Source of the DNA: Halobacillus halophilus DSM 2266
GTDB taxonomy: Bacteria > Bacillota > Bacilli > Bacillales > Halobacillaceae
Direction: 5' to 3'
NCBI RefSeq assembly: GCF_000284515.1
Contig: NC_017668.1
Location: 1,674,001 to 1,738,000, forward strand
Length of the DNA: 64,000 nucleotides
The notes beneath the pieces were generated by a model, which was not told the DNA's origin, did no database searches, and saw nothing but the letters and a program-made list of their open reading frames with translations. Shown here in pieces: positions 53,303 through 61,764 of the stretch (position 1 is the first letter of the stretch; each line of letters begins with the position of its first letter). Position numbers and translations under genes: made by a program.

Positions 53303-53587
53303 TTGGCTAAAATAGCGATCACTGCCGTATTTAAACCAAAGAACGGTCATAAAGACGCGTTGCTTGATGAACTTGAAAAGGTGAAAAAGGTCTCCAGGAA
53401 AGAAGAAGGGTGTCTCCAATATGACCTTCATCAATCCATCGAATCAAATACTATTTTCCTATACGAGGTATGGAAAGACAGCGGTGCTGTCCAGAACCAT
53501 ATTGAGACAGTCCATTATAAAACCTATCGGGATAATACAGAGGATCTTTTAGAGTCAAGAGAAGTGAGCAAATGGAATTTGATTTAG
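53303..53587 (+). CDS. Antibiotic biosynthesis monooxygenase-domain protein (putative quinol monooxygenase)
   Basis: A 94-residue dimeric alpha/beta-barrel (ABM) protein. The motif KEEGCLQYDLHQSIESNT and FLYEVWKDSGAVQNHIET are typical, with the pair of His/Glu near the end. Related proteins oxidise quinols or degrade heme; here nothing fixes the substrate. It starts at TTG 53303, about 10 nt after AAGGAG. The upstream gene runs on the other strand. Confidence 0.85.
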   Translation: MAKIAITAVFKPKNGHKDALLDELEKVKKVSRKEEGCLQYDLHQSIESNTIFLYEVWKDSGAVQNHIETVHYKTYRDNTEDLLESREVSKWNLI

Positions 53588-53688
53588 ACTGCCCGAACGC
53601 ACAAAATTATAAAACGTATGTTTATTCCATTTTGAAGCAGGGTAACCTCTAAATGTAACCCAGTTTCTAGAGAAAGGATGAGTACAAA

Positions 53689-53856
53689 ATGGCACGTAAT
53701 TCACAGTATCAACCAATCGGTGGAAGTGGGTTTAAACTTTCAGATGCTCAGGAAGTAGCCTATGCAAAAGAATTTAAACAGGCAGACATTGCTGGAGGAT
53801 ACCGTAAACCTCGAGTAGAGCAGGCTAAACAAGAAAACCCTAAATTAAAACAATAA
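53689..53856 (+). CDS. Small polar protein (55 aa), possibly spore-associated
   Basis: An intact 55-residue frame: MARNSQYQPIGGSGFKLSDA, then QEVAYAKEFKQADIAGGYR, ending KQENPKLKQ. It is polar, lysine/glutamine-rich, with no membrane segment or cysteine, resembling the composition of small spore proteins; I cannot match it to a named one. AAAGGATG upstream and a strong terminator after it support a real gene. Confidence 0.6.
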   Translation: MARNSQYQPIGGSGFKLSDAQEVAYAKEFKQADIAGGYRKPRVEQAKQENPKLKQ

Positions 53857-53880
53857 AATTATAAAAAAATTATTGGTTTA

Positions 53881-53932
53881 AAAAAGCCCAGGCATGCAAA
53901 GGGATACATCCTTGCAGCCTGGGCTTTTCTGC
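53881..53932 (+). terminator. Terminator after the 55-aa gene
   Basis: AAAGCCCAGGC pairs with GCCTGGGCTTTT, with an inner TGCAAAG/CTTGCA stem. Confidence 0.87.
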
Positions 53933-54346
53933 GCTCTTTTCCACCCCGCTTAGTGAAAACGCTTCCTTGATAAATCCCATCAAATCAGGAGTCTGAACAC
54001 TTGATAAAAAAAGTCAGAACTTTTATAGTAATAAAAACAGCGCGTACATTATCGCTCTAAAGCATAAACTTGAAAAAGTTTACAATAGGAAAGGAAATGT
54101 ACTGTTTAAATGTTTAAAGAGTGGTTATGTATTTGGAATCGTTCCCATATGAATGCTGAAATTTCAGAATATTGCGATATTTAGAGATGGATGCTGGGTA
54201 ACTTGAATTCCTGCTGCATGCTATAAGCAAGAACATGAGAACGATATTCACTCCAAAGGAAAACCAGGAGTAATTATAAGAACAACTCAAACGGTTACCC
54301 ATAGGAAGGTCGGGTTCGTTTGAGACTTATTGGGAGGAGTACAATC
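53933..54346. other. Intergenic stretch upstream of gapN
   Basis: About 410 nt of AT-rich DNA with no supported gene. GGGAGGAG at 54332-54339 is the ribosome site of gapN. No operator or riboswitch is recognised. Confidence 0.4.
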
Positions 54347-55789
54347 ATGGCAACAAAAACAGAACAAAGCGTAAAAACATTAATTCATGGGGAATGGAAT
54401 GTAAGCGAATCTGGAAAAAGCGTTGAGATTTCGTCCCCTCACAATGGAGAAACGATCGGACAGGTACCTTCGCTTTCTCAAGAAGAGCTTGAGGCGTCCA
54501 TCAAGAAAACGGCAGCCGCTCAATCCACCTGGGGGGAGAAGTCGATTCAGGAACGCGGAGAAATTCTGAAAAAATGGGCAGAAATTCTTGAAGAGCGTAA
54601 GGAAGAAATTGGCGAATCCATTATGCTCGAAGTGGCTAAGAAACGCAGCTCAGCTGTTTCAGAAGTCTCCCGTACCGCTGAATACATCCGCTATACAGTG
54701 GAAGAGGCCTTCCGATTAGACGGAAGCGTAAAACGCGGGGACGGTTTTAAGGGAGGCAACCCTAATAAAATCGGTCTTGCAGAGAAAACGCCGCGAGGTA
54801 CGATTTTGGCCATTGGTCCTTTCAACTATCCCGTTAACCTTTCTGCATCTAAAATTGCTCCGGCCTTAATGCAGGGAAATAGTGTCATCTTTAAGCCTGC
54901 CACTCAGGGAGCCATCAGCGGAATTAAATTAATCGAGGCACTGATCGATGCTGGTCTGCCAAGTGATTTAGTTACAGTAGCAACTGGAAGAGGTTCTGTC
55001 ATTGGTGATTTCCTTGTCCAGCATCCCGAAGTGGACATGATTACCTTTACAGGCGGTACAGCTACTGGCCGTCACATTGCTGATCTGTCTTCCATGATCC
55101 CGTTAGTGCTTGAGCTAGGCGGCAAAGACCCTGCCATCGTTCTTAAAGATGCTGATCTCGACAAAGCTGCTAAAGAAATCGTAGCCGGTGCCTACAGCTA
55201 TTCTGGACAGCGCTGCACAGCGATCAAACGTGTACTGGTTCAGAACGAAAAAGCAGATGAACTAGTCAGCAAGATAACAGATCAAGTCAATGGTCTTTCT
55301 GTCGGTATGCCGGAAGATGATGCCACGGTAACACCTTTGATCAATGATAAAAGCGCGGATTATGTACAAAGCCTCATCGATGACGCTAAAGAAAAAGGGG
55401 CAACCGTCGTTACAGGGGACAAGCGCGAGGGGAACTTGCTATATCCTACCCTGCTCGATCACGTAACCTCTGATATGAAAATCGCATGGGAAGAACCATT
55501 TGGTCCTGTCCTGCCAATTATCCGCATCTCTGAAAGTGAAGAAGCTGTTCGCCTGGCTAACGAATCCGACTATGGTCTGCAGGCAAGTGTCTTCTCTACA
55601 GATATGGATAAAGCGATTGGAATTGCTCAAAAACTGGAAGTAGGGACCGTTCAGCTCAATGCTAAAACAGAACGTGGCCCGGATCACTTCCCATTCCTAG
55701 GGGTTAAAGGATCTGGTTTAGGGGTGCAAGGTATTCGTGAGAGCCTTGAATCTGTTGTGCGTGATAAAGTAACCGTTATTAATATGTAA
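54347..55789 (+). CDS. gapN: NADP-dependent non-phosphorylating glyceraldehyde-3-phosphate dehydrogenase
   Basis: A 480-residue aldehyde dehydrogenase that oxidises glyceraldehyde-3-phosphate to 3-phosphoglycerate, giving NADPH and no ATP. Motifs: IGPFNYPVNLSASKIAPAL (about 145-163), ELGGKDPAIV (about 251-260), catalytic Cys in SYSGQRCTAIKR (about 285-296), and FPFLGVKGSGLGVQGI near the C-terminus, which fits GapN. ATG 54347 is 7-8 nt after GGGAGGAG. A single gene with its own terminator. Confidence 0.9.
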   Translation: MATKTEQSVKTLIHGEWNVSESGKSVEISSPHNGETIGQVPSLSQEELEASIKKTAAAQSTWGEKSIQERGEILKKWAEILEERKEEIGESIMLEVAKKRSSAVSEVSRTAEYIRYTVEEAFRLDGSVKRGDGFKGGNPNKIGLAEKTPRGTILAIGPFNYPVNLSASKIAPALMQGNSVIFKPATQGAISGIKLIEALIDAGLPSDLVTVATGRGSVIGDFLVQHPEVDMITFTGGTATGRHIADLSSMIPLVLELGGKDPAIVLKDADLDKAAKEIVAGAYSYSGQRCTAIKRVLVQNEKADELVSKITDQVNGLSVGMPEDDATVTPLINDKSADYVQSLIDDAKEKGATVVTGDKREGNLLYPTLLDHVTSDMKIAWEEPFGPVLPIIRISESEEAVRLANESDYGLQASVFSTDMDKAIGIAQKLEVGTVQLNAKTERGPDHFPFLGVKGSGLGVQGIRESLESVVRDKVTVINM

Positions 55790-55803
55790 GTTAATTGGTA
55801 AAG

Positions 55804-55831
55804 TGCCGGGACATTCTCGGCACTTTTTTTA
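55804..55831 (+). terminator. Terminator of gapN
   Basis: AAGTGCCGGGA and TCTCGGCACTT pair around CATT, followed by TTTTT. Confidence 0.88.
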
Positions 55832-56191
55832 TGGAATGAGTCGACCATTTCCCTAAGAAAAATTGGATGATAGACGATCATAATATTATAGATAAAATGT
55901 TTAGACTACAGGGAGAGAGGAAATTTATAGAAGAAATCACAAAATTCGTTAGAGATCCGAGAATAGAAACACCATCTTCCTGTGAAAACCATACGCTTAG
56001 TGTAGCGACCTACAGATGACCTTGGCGCTGTTTTTACATAGAGCTATTAGATGGTCGCTTCTGCCAATTAACTATACTACCTAGTCAGGGTTGGTTGTGT
56101 CTGAGAATTTTTAGCGCTGTTCAAAGTGGTTCATAGTAAATAAAGGAAAGTGTGACACAATACTATAGAGAAATAGATCAGGAGGGCCACT
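55832..56191. other. Intergenic stretch with a possible decayed frame
   Basis: About 360 nt. From ATG 55896 one frame reads MFRLQGERKFIEEITKFVRD and on to a TGA after about 40 codons, then stays open for another 38 codons; no family is recognised. The remainder is AT-rich. GGAGGG just before 56192 is the next ribosome site. Confidence 0.3.
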
Positions 56192-57409
56192 ATGCACGAA
56201 TTTCATGACGCTTTTATTCAAATATTAATTTTACTTGCTATTTCAATCACTGTAATCGGAATCGCTAAGTTACTGAAGGAACCTTATTCTATTGCCCTCG
56301 TGCTAGTGGGCCTGGTTCTAGGTTTAACGGAGTTTCCGATCATTGAAGAAGCCGAATTTTACATAACTCAATCGGATGTTTTCCAGGCAACGGTCATTTC
56401 TTTATTTTTACCTATCTTATTAGGTGATGCCACATTGAAACTGCCGTTCCATCACCTTTATCAGCAAAAAAAGCCGGTGATCGGCCTTGCTTTTATTGGC
56501 ACGTTTATTTCCTGGCTGGTAATTGGCGGAGGGGCTTACTTTCTGCTTGATCTTCCTCTCGCTGTGGCTTTTACCTTTGCTGCCTTAATGAGTGCGACCG
56601 ACCCAATAAGTGTATTATCGATTTTTAAATCATTAGGTGTTCCTGAGAAGTTATCCACTGTGATGGAAGGCGAATCGTTGTTTAATGACGGGATAGCGGT
56701 CGTGTTATTTAAGATTGCAAGTATTTACCTGCTCACCTATATTGAAATGGGATGGGCTGGTTTAGGAAGCGGTGTGCTGCTGTTTCTGCAATTTGCGTTA
56801 GGTGGTGCATTAATCGGGTTGATTCTTGGCTTTATATTATCCCAAATCATTCGTATCTTTGATGATTACCCGCTTGAAATTGCCTTCAGCGCTCTGTTGT
56901 TTTTCGGAAGTTATTTCATTGCCGAGCATTTTCACACATCCGGTGTTATTGCGGTAGTAGTGGCTGGATTTATGTTCGGAGATTATGGCGCAAAAATCGG
57001 CATGTCCAAAGAGACCAAAACAAATATTAACACCTTCTGGGACGTGATCACCCTACTTGCCAACTCATTGATTTTCTTAATGGTGGGCATCGAAATCCGC
57101 AATATTGATTTTACGGGACAATGGATGCTGATTATCTCAGCAATTCTCATTGTGCTTGTAGGAAGAACGATTGCCTTATATATTAGTACAGGATGGATTA
57201 AAGATCTAAATGCTAAAGAAAGAATCCTTATAAATTGGGGAGGGCTGCGTGGAAGCTTGTCCATTGCACTTGCCCTAAGTCTGCCACAGGACTTTGGTGG
57301 AAGAGAAGAGGTACTGTTATTTACGTTCTCTGTTGTACTGTTCTCACTTATTGTTCAAGGCCTCACCCTGAAACCATTGATTCAACGATTAGGTATCACA
57401 AAAGCATAG
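56192..57409 (+). CDS. NhaP-type Na+/H+ (cation/proton) antiporter
   Basis: A 405-residue CPA1 transporter with about twelve membrane segments. The ion-pathway motifs are MSATDPISVLS (about 130-140), EGESLFNDGIAVVLF (about 154-168) and WGGLRGSLSIALAL (about 348-361). It lacks the long cytoplasmic tail of eukaryotic NHEs. It would expel Na+ in exchange for H+, fitting a salt-loving host. ATG 56192 follows CAGGAGGG. Single gene with a terminator. Confidence 0.9.
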   Translation: MHEFHDAFIQILILLAISITVIGIAKLLKEPYSIALVLVGLVLGLTEFPIIEEAEFYITQSDVFQATVISLFLPILLGDATLKLPFHHLYQQKKPVIGLAFIGTFISWLVIGGGAYFLLDLPLAVAFTFAALMSATDPISVLSIFKSLGVPEKLSTVMEGESLFNDGIAVVLFKIASIYLLTYIEMGWAGLGSGVLLFLQFALGGALIGLILGFILSQIIRIFDDYPLEIAFSALLFFGSYFIAEHFHTSGVIAVVVAGFMFGDYGAKIGMSKETKTNINTFWDVITLLANSLIFLMVGIEIRNIDFTGQWMLIISAILIVLVGRTIALYISTGWIKDLNAKERILINWGGLRGSLSIALALSLPQDFGGREEVLLFTFSVVLFSLIVQGLTLKPLIQRLGITKA

Positions 57410-57424
57410 CTTCAGCAAAGCTCA

Positions 57425-57455
57425 CCAGCCATCAAGAACTGGTGAGCTTTTTTAA
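57425..57455 (+). terminator. Terminator of the antiporter gene
   Basis: AAGCTCACCAG and CTGGTGAGCTT pair around CCATCAAGAA, followed by TTTTT. Confidence 0.9.
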
Positions 57456-57497
57456 TAAAAGGCTCAGTTAAAGTTTATTGTTGATCTTTCATTTATT

Positions 57498-58130
57498 GCT
57501 TATTACACAATAGGGTCGTTTAGTTGAAGACTTGATTTCGAGATATTGTGTAGAGAAGGGGCTCCAGGGAACGACTCGCTTTCCGCGGGCATGTGGTGAG
57601 CTTCCTCAGGCTTCGCCTTCCGGGATCTCACCGATCATGTTCATCCCGCAGGAGTCTTCGCCGTTCCCTTCCGCCCCTTTGAGAGCATGGCGAGCTCGAA
57701 ATCCTATACGCCTTCATATGAGGAAAGATAACCTATGTGGTTAACGCTAAATACTAAATATTTACAAATGGTAAATGCCGCTGTAGAAATATTTAAGCCA
57801 ATTTAAGGTTCCCACTTTTTCTACTGGCAGGGTCGTTCACTAAATATTAGTGGGGTTGGTGGGGAAATGGCGAGACTCCCATGGGAGAAGGGACTAGGTG
57901 AGATCCCGCAGGGAGTGAGACGAGCGAGGAAGCTCCTGGCAAAAGGAGGATCGACTAAAGTCGCCACGTCCTGTGGCAACGTCGATCGACCCCACGTCGT
58001 GTAGGGCCATAGGAAAGCGAGTTATTTCCCCACCAACCCTTATGCATCTAACGTAACGGACCCATTTATCTCGAAACTGAGTATTAAACAAACGGGAGCT
58101 TTACCTTAAAAGCAACACGAAGGTTTAAGA
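57498..58130. repeat. Compound inverted-repeat element copy E6 (Q-A-B-P when read on the minus strand)
   Basis: The ends are AAGACTTGATTTCGAGATA at 57527-57545 and TATCTCGAAACTGAGTATT at 58067-58085, both with mismatches. Arm P (GCTTATTACACAATAGGGTC) is on the left, arm Q (CGGGAGCTTTACCTTAAAAG) on the right. The core is opposite to the other copies: module B lies left (GGGCTCCAGGGAACGACTCG, about 57556-57675) and module A right (GGTGGGGAAATGG ... ATTTCCCCACC). Module A carries an extra hairpin of about 75 nt (GTCGCCACGTCCTGTGGCAAC). Confidence 0.87.
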
Positions 58131-58203
58131 GAGACTATTATAAAAAATGCTTCCATTCACTTGGTGGGGTAAGCTACCGTGCGGTCTAGGAATGAAATGT
58201 AAA

Positions 58204-58240
58204 AGGCCAGCTCCGAGAAGATAGGAACTGGCCTTCATTT
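58204..58240 (-). terminator. Terminator of the sirtuin gene
   Basis: On the minus strand AAGGCCAGTTCC and GGAGCTGGCCTT pair around TATCTTCTC, followed by TTACATT. Confidence 0.82.
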
Positions 58241-58245
58241 TATTG

Positions 58246-58980
58246 TTATAAAGAAGAAAGATAACTTCTTAGTTTCTCAATGGATGAAGATAAATCATCA
58301 TGCACGACATAATCAAATAACCGGTCCTTAACAGTTGGCTCTCTATTAATCAAAGCTGCTTCCATTCCGACTTCCTGCTTGGCGTAATGGGGCAGAAGAT
58401 TGAAAGGAGTGACCATAAGAGAGGTTCCCATGACAAGCAGGAAATCCGCCGTTTGAATAGCCTGTTCTGCTTCATCATGAGCCGTAATCATATCACCGAA
58501 CAATAAGACATCCGGTTTCAGTACGGCACCGCAGTTTTGGCAGTAGGGAGTTTCCGTACTCATCACATAATCAAGGGAGTACGATTCCCCGCATTCTGGA
58601 CAGCTGGCTTGATTTAAGGTGCCGTGATACTCAATGACGTGACTGCTGTCGGCTGCCAAATGCAGGCCATCGACGTTTTGAGTAATGACCGTTACCTTGT
58701 CCTTATCCGATTCAAGTTCTTTAATAAATTGGTGAACAGGATTTGGTGTATAATCCTTTAGCAGTTTCATTTGAAAAATGGTTTTGTATTTGTTCCAGAA
58801 ATCTACTGGATCGTGATAGAAATAATCACTGGACATATAATACTCTCGGCTTTCATCCTCCGACCACAGTCCTTCACTGGAACGGAAGTCAGGGATGCCG
58901 CTTGCTGTGGACACCCCGGCTCCCGTCAGGACTACGATAGAATTTGCTTTTTTAAGCTTGGAAGCCACGTCTTTCAACAT
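58246..58980 (-). CDS. cobB: NAD-dependent protein deacylase (sirtuin)
   Basis: A 244-residue Sir2-family enzyme that removes acetyl or other acyl groups from lysines with NAD+. Motifs: VVLTGAGVSTASGIPDFRS (about 17-35), TQNVDGLH (about 100-107), the catalytic His in IEYHGTL (about 118), and a structural zinc in CPEC (about 127) and CQNC (about 148). GMEAALINREPT near the end is typical. ATG 58980 has GGAG 10 nt upstream. It follows the nitroreductase gene by 31 nt and is probably co-transcribed. Confidence 0.93.
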   Translation of the reverse strand: MLKDVASKLKKANSIVVLTGAGVSTASGIPDFRSSEGLWSEDESREYYMSSDYFYHDPVDFWNKYKTIFQMKLLKDYTPNPVHQFIKELESDKDKVTVITQNVDGLHLAADSSHVIEYHGTLNQASCPECGESYSLDYVMSTETPYCQNCGAVLKPDVLLFGDMITAHDEAEQAIQTADFLLVMGTSLMVTPFNLLPHYAKQEVGMEAALINREPTVKDRLFDYVVHDDLSSSIEKLRSYLSSL

Positions 58981-59011
58981 GTTGATCACGCTCCATTTTC
59001 CTATATAACTA

Positions 59012-59749
59012 TTATCGTTTATTGAAGCCTTTCTTCTGTACAAGATCAGTGACGTCCATTCTCATTGGTGTAGTAAAGCGACGTAGCATCTGATCCGTCC
59101 AGGAATCAATGCGGTTATTGCTGGATCTGGATTGATAATATTCCTTAATCCGCGCATCAAATGATTCGACAGCCTGGGTGGATTCTTTATACTCATTTTC
59201 AAAATATATACCTTTTTGCGGCAGGCGTGGTTTACGCTCTGGCTGGTGATCCGGTACGCCTGTCACCATGCCGAAAAGGGGAATGACATGCTTCGGCAAG
59301 GAAAGCAGTTCATCCACCTGGCTTAAATTATTGCGAATACTGCCAATATAGCAGATGCCAAGATCCATCGATTCTGCAGCGATGGCTGCATTTTGAGCAG
59401 CTAATGCAGCGTCTACAGAGGATACTAGAAAATGCTCGCTGTTTTCAAGATTGGCTAGCATCTGCTCATATTCTTCCTTGGATGCCATCATGGTCGGCCT
59501 GTGCAGATCCGCGCAGTAGATGAAAAGGTGACCATTATTTTTAACGTATTCCTGCCCCGTGATTTCAGCAAGCTTCTCTTTTTTCTCCGGATCCGTTACT
59601 CCGATGATACTGTAAGCCATCATATAGCTTGAAGTTGAGGCCTGCTGGGCAGCTGAAAGCATCGTATCTAATTGCTCGTCTGTTAATGGAATGTCTTTAA
59701 ATTTCCGAATCGAACGATGGTTTAATATCGTTTCAATAGTCTGGTTCAT
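59012..59749 (-). CDS. nfsA: Oxygen-insensitive NADPH nitroreductase (NfsA-type)
   Basis: A 245-residue FMN enzyme reducing nitroaromatics or quinones. N-terminal NHRSIRKFKDIPLTDEQLDT and QQASTSSYMMAYSIIGV match the NfsA/Frp group, as does GICYIGSIRNNLSQVDELL. The C-terminal RMDVTDLVQKKGFNKR is typical for Bacillus members. ATG 59749 has AGGAGG 7 nt upstream; the frame stays open far upstream, but that is untranslated-looking DNA without a site. The sirtuin gene follows 31 nt on. Confidence 0.92.
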   Translation of the reverse strand: MNQTIETILNHRSIRKFKDIPLTDEQLDTMLSAAQQASTSSYMMAYSIIGVTDPEKKEKLAEITGQEYVKNNGHLFIYCADLHRPTMMASKEEYEQMLANLENSEHFLVSSVDAALAAQNAAIAAESMDLGICYIGSIRNNLSQVDELLSLPKHVIPLFGMVTGVPDHQPERKPRLPQKGIYFENEYKESTQAVESFDARIKEYYQSRSSNNRIDSWTDQMLRRFTTPMRMDVTDLVQKKGFNKR

Positions 59750-60157
59750 ATTTATGCCTCCTGAAGGTAGTTGTAAGTTGGGTTTGCATAAATATAAGGT
59801 AACAGATTCTTTCAGGTTTGAATAATGATTGGATTTAATGATGGCCTCACGTAACAGTTGTTTAATAGGTTTTTCACAAGAGGTCGTTAAACTAAAGTGC
59901 ATTATTGTTACAGACGCGATTATGAGAAATAGCTTGGTGAAAGGGGTGGAGAATTTCCTTCCTCGGGCGGGATGAGACGACTGAAGTGGAGTTAATTGAG
60001 GGCTGTGACGTTGCAACCGAGTGCTCAGACCGCGCAACCGAGTGCACCGACGGAACTGATACCAAAATTTAGATAATTGCAGGTGAAAAGAGTACAATCC
60101 CAATCGGTTACGCCGTGATTTTAGTTGAACATAGCCCGATCAAAGGAGCTGAAAGGA
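59750..60157. other. Intergenic stretch between the nitroreductase and a small membrane-protein gene
   Basis: About 400 nt, with the promoter region of nfsA on the minus strand. GCAACCGAGTGC occurs twice 21 nt apart (60013-60024, 60034-60045). No supported gene longer than 20 codons. Confidence 0.45.
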
Positions 60158-60207
60158 ATGGTGAAGGTTCGAGTATTCCAGCGCGAAAGACCTTTCAAAA
60201 AATAAAA

Positions 60208-60240
60208 AAAGATGATGTATCTATAGGATACTCATCTTTC
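60208..60240 (-). terminator. Terminator of the 84-aa membrane-protein gene
   Basis: On the minus strand AAAGATGAGTATCC and ATACATCATCTTT pair, followed by TTTTTATTTT. Confidence 0.82.
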
Positions 60241-60493
60241 AACTTTGGCTGTTCTTAGAACTCTGCGAGTTCACTATGCCCATATAAAATTGTAAAATTC
60301 CGAGTCCCAGCACGACTGCCCCTGCCATTGCAGGTAAGAGTGGACTCAGGACGGTCTGAACCATACCGGTCGCGATCATCAAACTGAATTTTTGCTGTTT
60401 GAAGCTATAAAATGAACCTATTAAAGTCACCAGTAAAATGATGGTTAAGCTCGGAGCCATCCACGTATAAGTTTGTAGCATTTCCAAATTCAT
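60239..60493 (-). CDS. Small membrane protein (84 aa)
   Basis: Hydrophobic segments at about 14-33, 39-58 and 58-75, with a serine-rich C-terminal end (SQSSKNSQS). No family recognised. ATG 60493 has AAGGAGGTGAGC upstream, a strong site. Single gene with its own terminator. Confidence 0.7.
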   Translation of the reverse strand: MNLEMLQTYTWMAPSLTIILLVTLIGSFYSFKQQKFSLMIATGMVQTVLSPLLPAMAGAVVLGLGILQFYMGIVNSQSSKNSQS

Positions 60494-60572
60494 CAGCTCA
60501 CCTCCTTGAATTTATTTTTAGATAATTTGTGATTTTATTTATCGTATCACCCTCAAAACCCTGTAGCAACAG

Positions 60573-60609
60573 GGAATCATGTCTAGTATTGATGGATTCC
60601 TTGTTTTTT
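60573..60609 (+). terminator. Hairpin in the leader of the downstream ABC operon
   Basis: GGAATC (60573-60578) and GATTCC (60595-60600), then TTGTTTTTT. No gene on this strand ends just upstream, so it could be an attenuator of the ABC operon that starts at about 60793, or a leftover. Confidence 0.45.
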
Positions 60610-60792
60610 ACACGAACTCAATAATTCCCAGTTTACATGGCGGTTAAACGGAAGGATTATTAATTCTATGTAAAAATTATTCAATGTGTCACAGGGAATG
60701 CTAAGGGGGTGAAATTGTTGTGGATTTTCGTTATCTTAAAGATAAGCATTTTTTTGACACTAGTGCCGAAAATTTCAGTGGGAGTGATGGCC

Positions 60793-61764
60793 GTGAATGG
60801 GAAGATTGAAGTTGAACATTTATCTAAGACCTTTAAGAAGGGAAATGTGCAGGCGGTAAAAGATGTGTCGTTTACTGTGGAGGATGGAGAATTCTTTGCA
60901 TTTCTGGGGCCTAACGGGGCCGGCAAATCCACAACGGTGCAAATTTTGACCACCTTAATCAATGCAACAGGCGGCAAGGCAACTGTAGCCGGGCACGATG
61001 TGATTCGAGAGCCGGAGAAGGTCAGGAGATATATTGGAGTTGCTCTACAGGAAACAGGAGTGGACCCGGATCTTACCGGTCGGGAACTGATCGAACTTCA
61101 AGCTAACATCTTTGGTTTTTCAAAAGTTGAGGCTAAAACTAGAGCGGAAGAACTGCTGAACATTGTACAGCTTACAGATTCAGCGGAACGAAGAATCGGC
61201 AACTACTCGGGAGGAATGAGAAGGAGGCTCGATTTAGCTCTTACGCTCGTGAACGAGCCTAAGATTTTATTTTTAGATGAGCCGACCACAGGTCTGGATC
61301 CTTCCAATCGAATGGCCATTTGGAAAGAGCTGCGCCGTTTAAATGAAGAGAATGGAACTACGATTTTTCTTACGACACAATATTTAGAGGAAGCGGATTC
61401 CCTTGCCCATCGAATCAGTATTATTAATGATGGTGAAATTGTAGCCACTGGAACTCCGCGAGAGCTAAAGGCTCAAATAGGCAATGATCTAATCGCTTTG
61501 ACTTTCTCAAGCAGAGAAGAGGAAGAAAAAGCAGAAAGAATTCTGAAGGAGCATATGGGTCCAAGTGACGTGATCCTGCAAAACCGTAAGCTGACCGTTT
61601 ATGTAGAAGATGGCACGAAACAATTATTGGAACTCGTGAGGCTGCTGGATCAAGAGAATATTGAAGTAGCCACCGTTAATTTATCTTCACCTACCCTGGA
61701 TGACATATTCTTAAAGATTACAAGTAAGCAGGCTGAAAAGGAGGGAGAAGATCATGGGGAATAG
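60793..61764 (+). CDS. ABC transporter ATP-binding protein (DrrA-type)
   Basis: A 323-residue ATPase of the daunorubicin-resistance branch. Walker A GPNGAGKST (about 39-47), signature YSGGMRRRLDLALTLV (about 138-153), Walker B ILFLDEPTTGLD (about 158-169) and the branch-specific TTQYLEEADSLAHR replacing the usual SSH. A C-terminal regulatory extension is present. The start is uncertain: GTG 60793 has GGGAG 8 nt upstream; ATG 60787 is closer and TTG 60709 is unlikely. It overlaps the permease by 11 nt. The substrate is unknown. Confidence 0.9.
   Translation: MNGKIEVEHLSKTFKKGNVQAVKDVSFTVEDGEFFAFLGPNGAGKSTTVQILTTLINATGGKATVAGHDVIREPEKVRRYIGVALQETGVDPDLTGRELIELQANIFGFSKVEAKTRAEELLNIVQLTDSAERRIGNYSGGMRRRLDLALTLVNEPKILFLDEPTTGLDPSNRMAIWKELRRLNEENGTTIFLTTQYLEEADSLAHRISIINDGEIVATGTPRELKAQIGNDLIALTFSSREEEEKAERILKEHMGPSDVILQNRKLTVYVEDGTKQLLELVRLLDQENIEVATVNLSSPTLDDIFLKITSKQAEKEGEDHGE

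Noticed and set aside
59750..60103. N-terminal extension of the nitroreductase by 118 codons
   Set aside because: NfsA proteins are about 245 residues; AGGAGG lies just before ATG 59749, and the extension has no family similarity.
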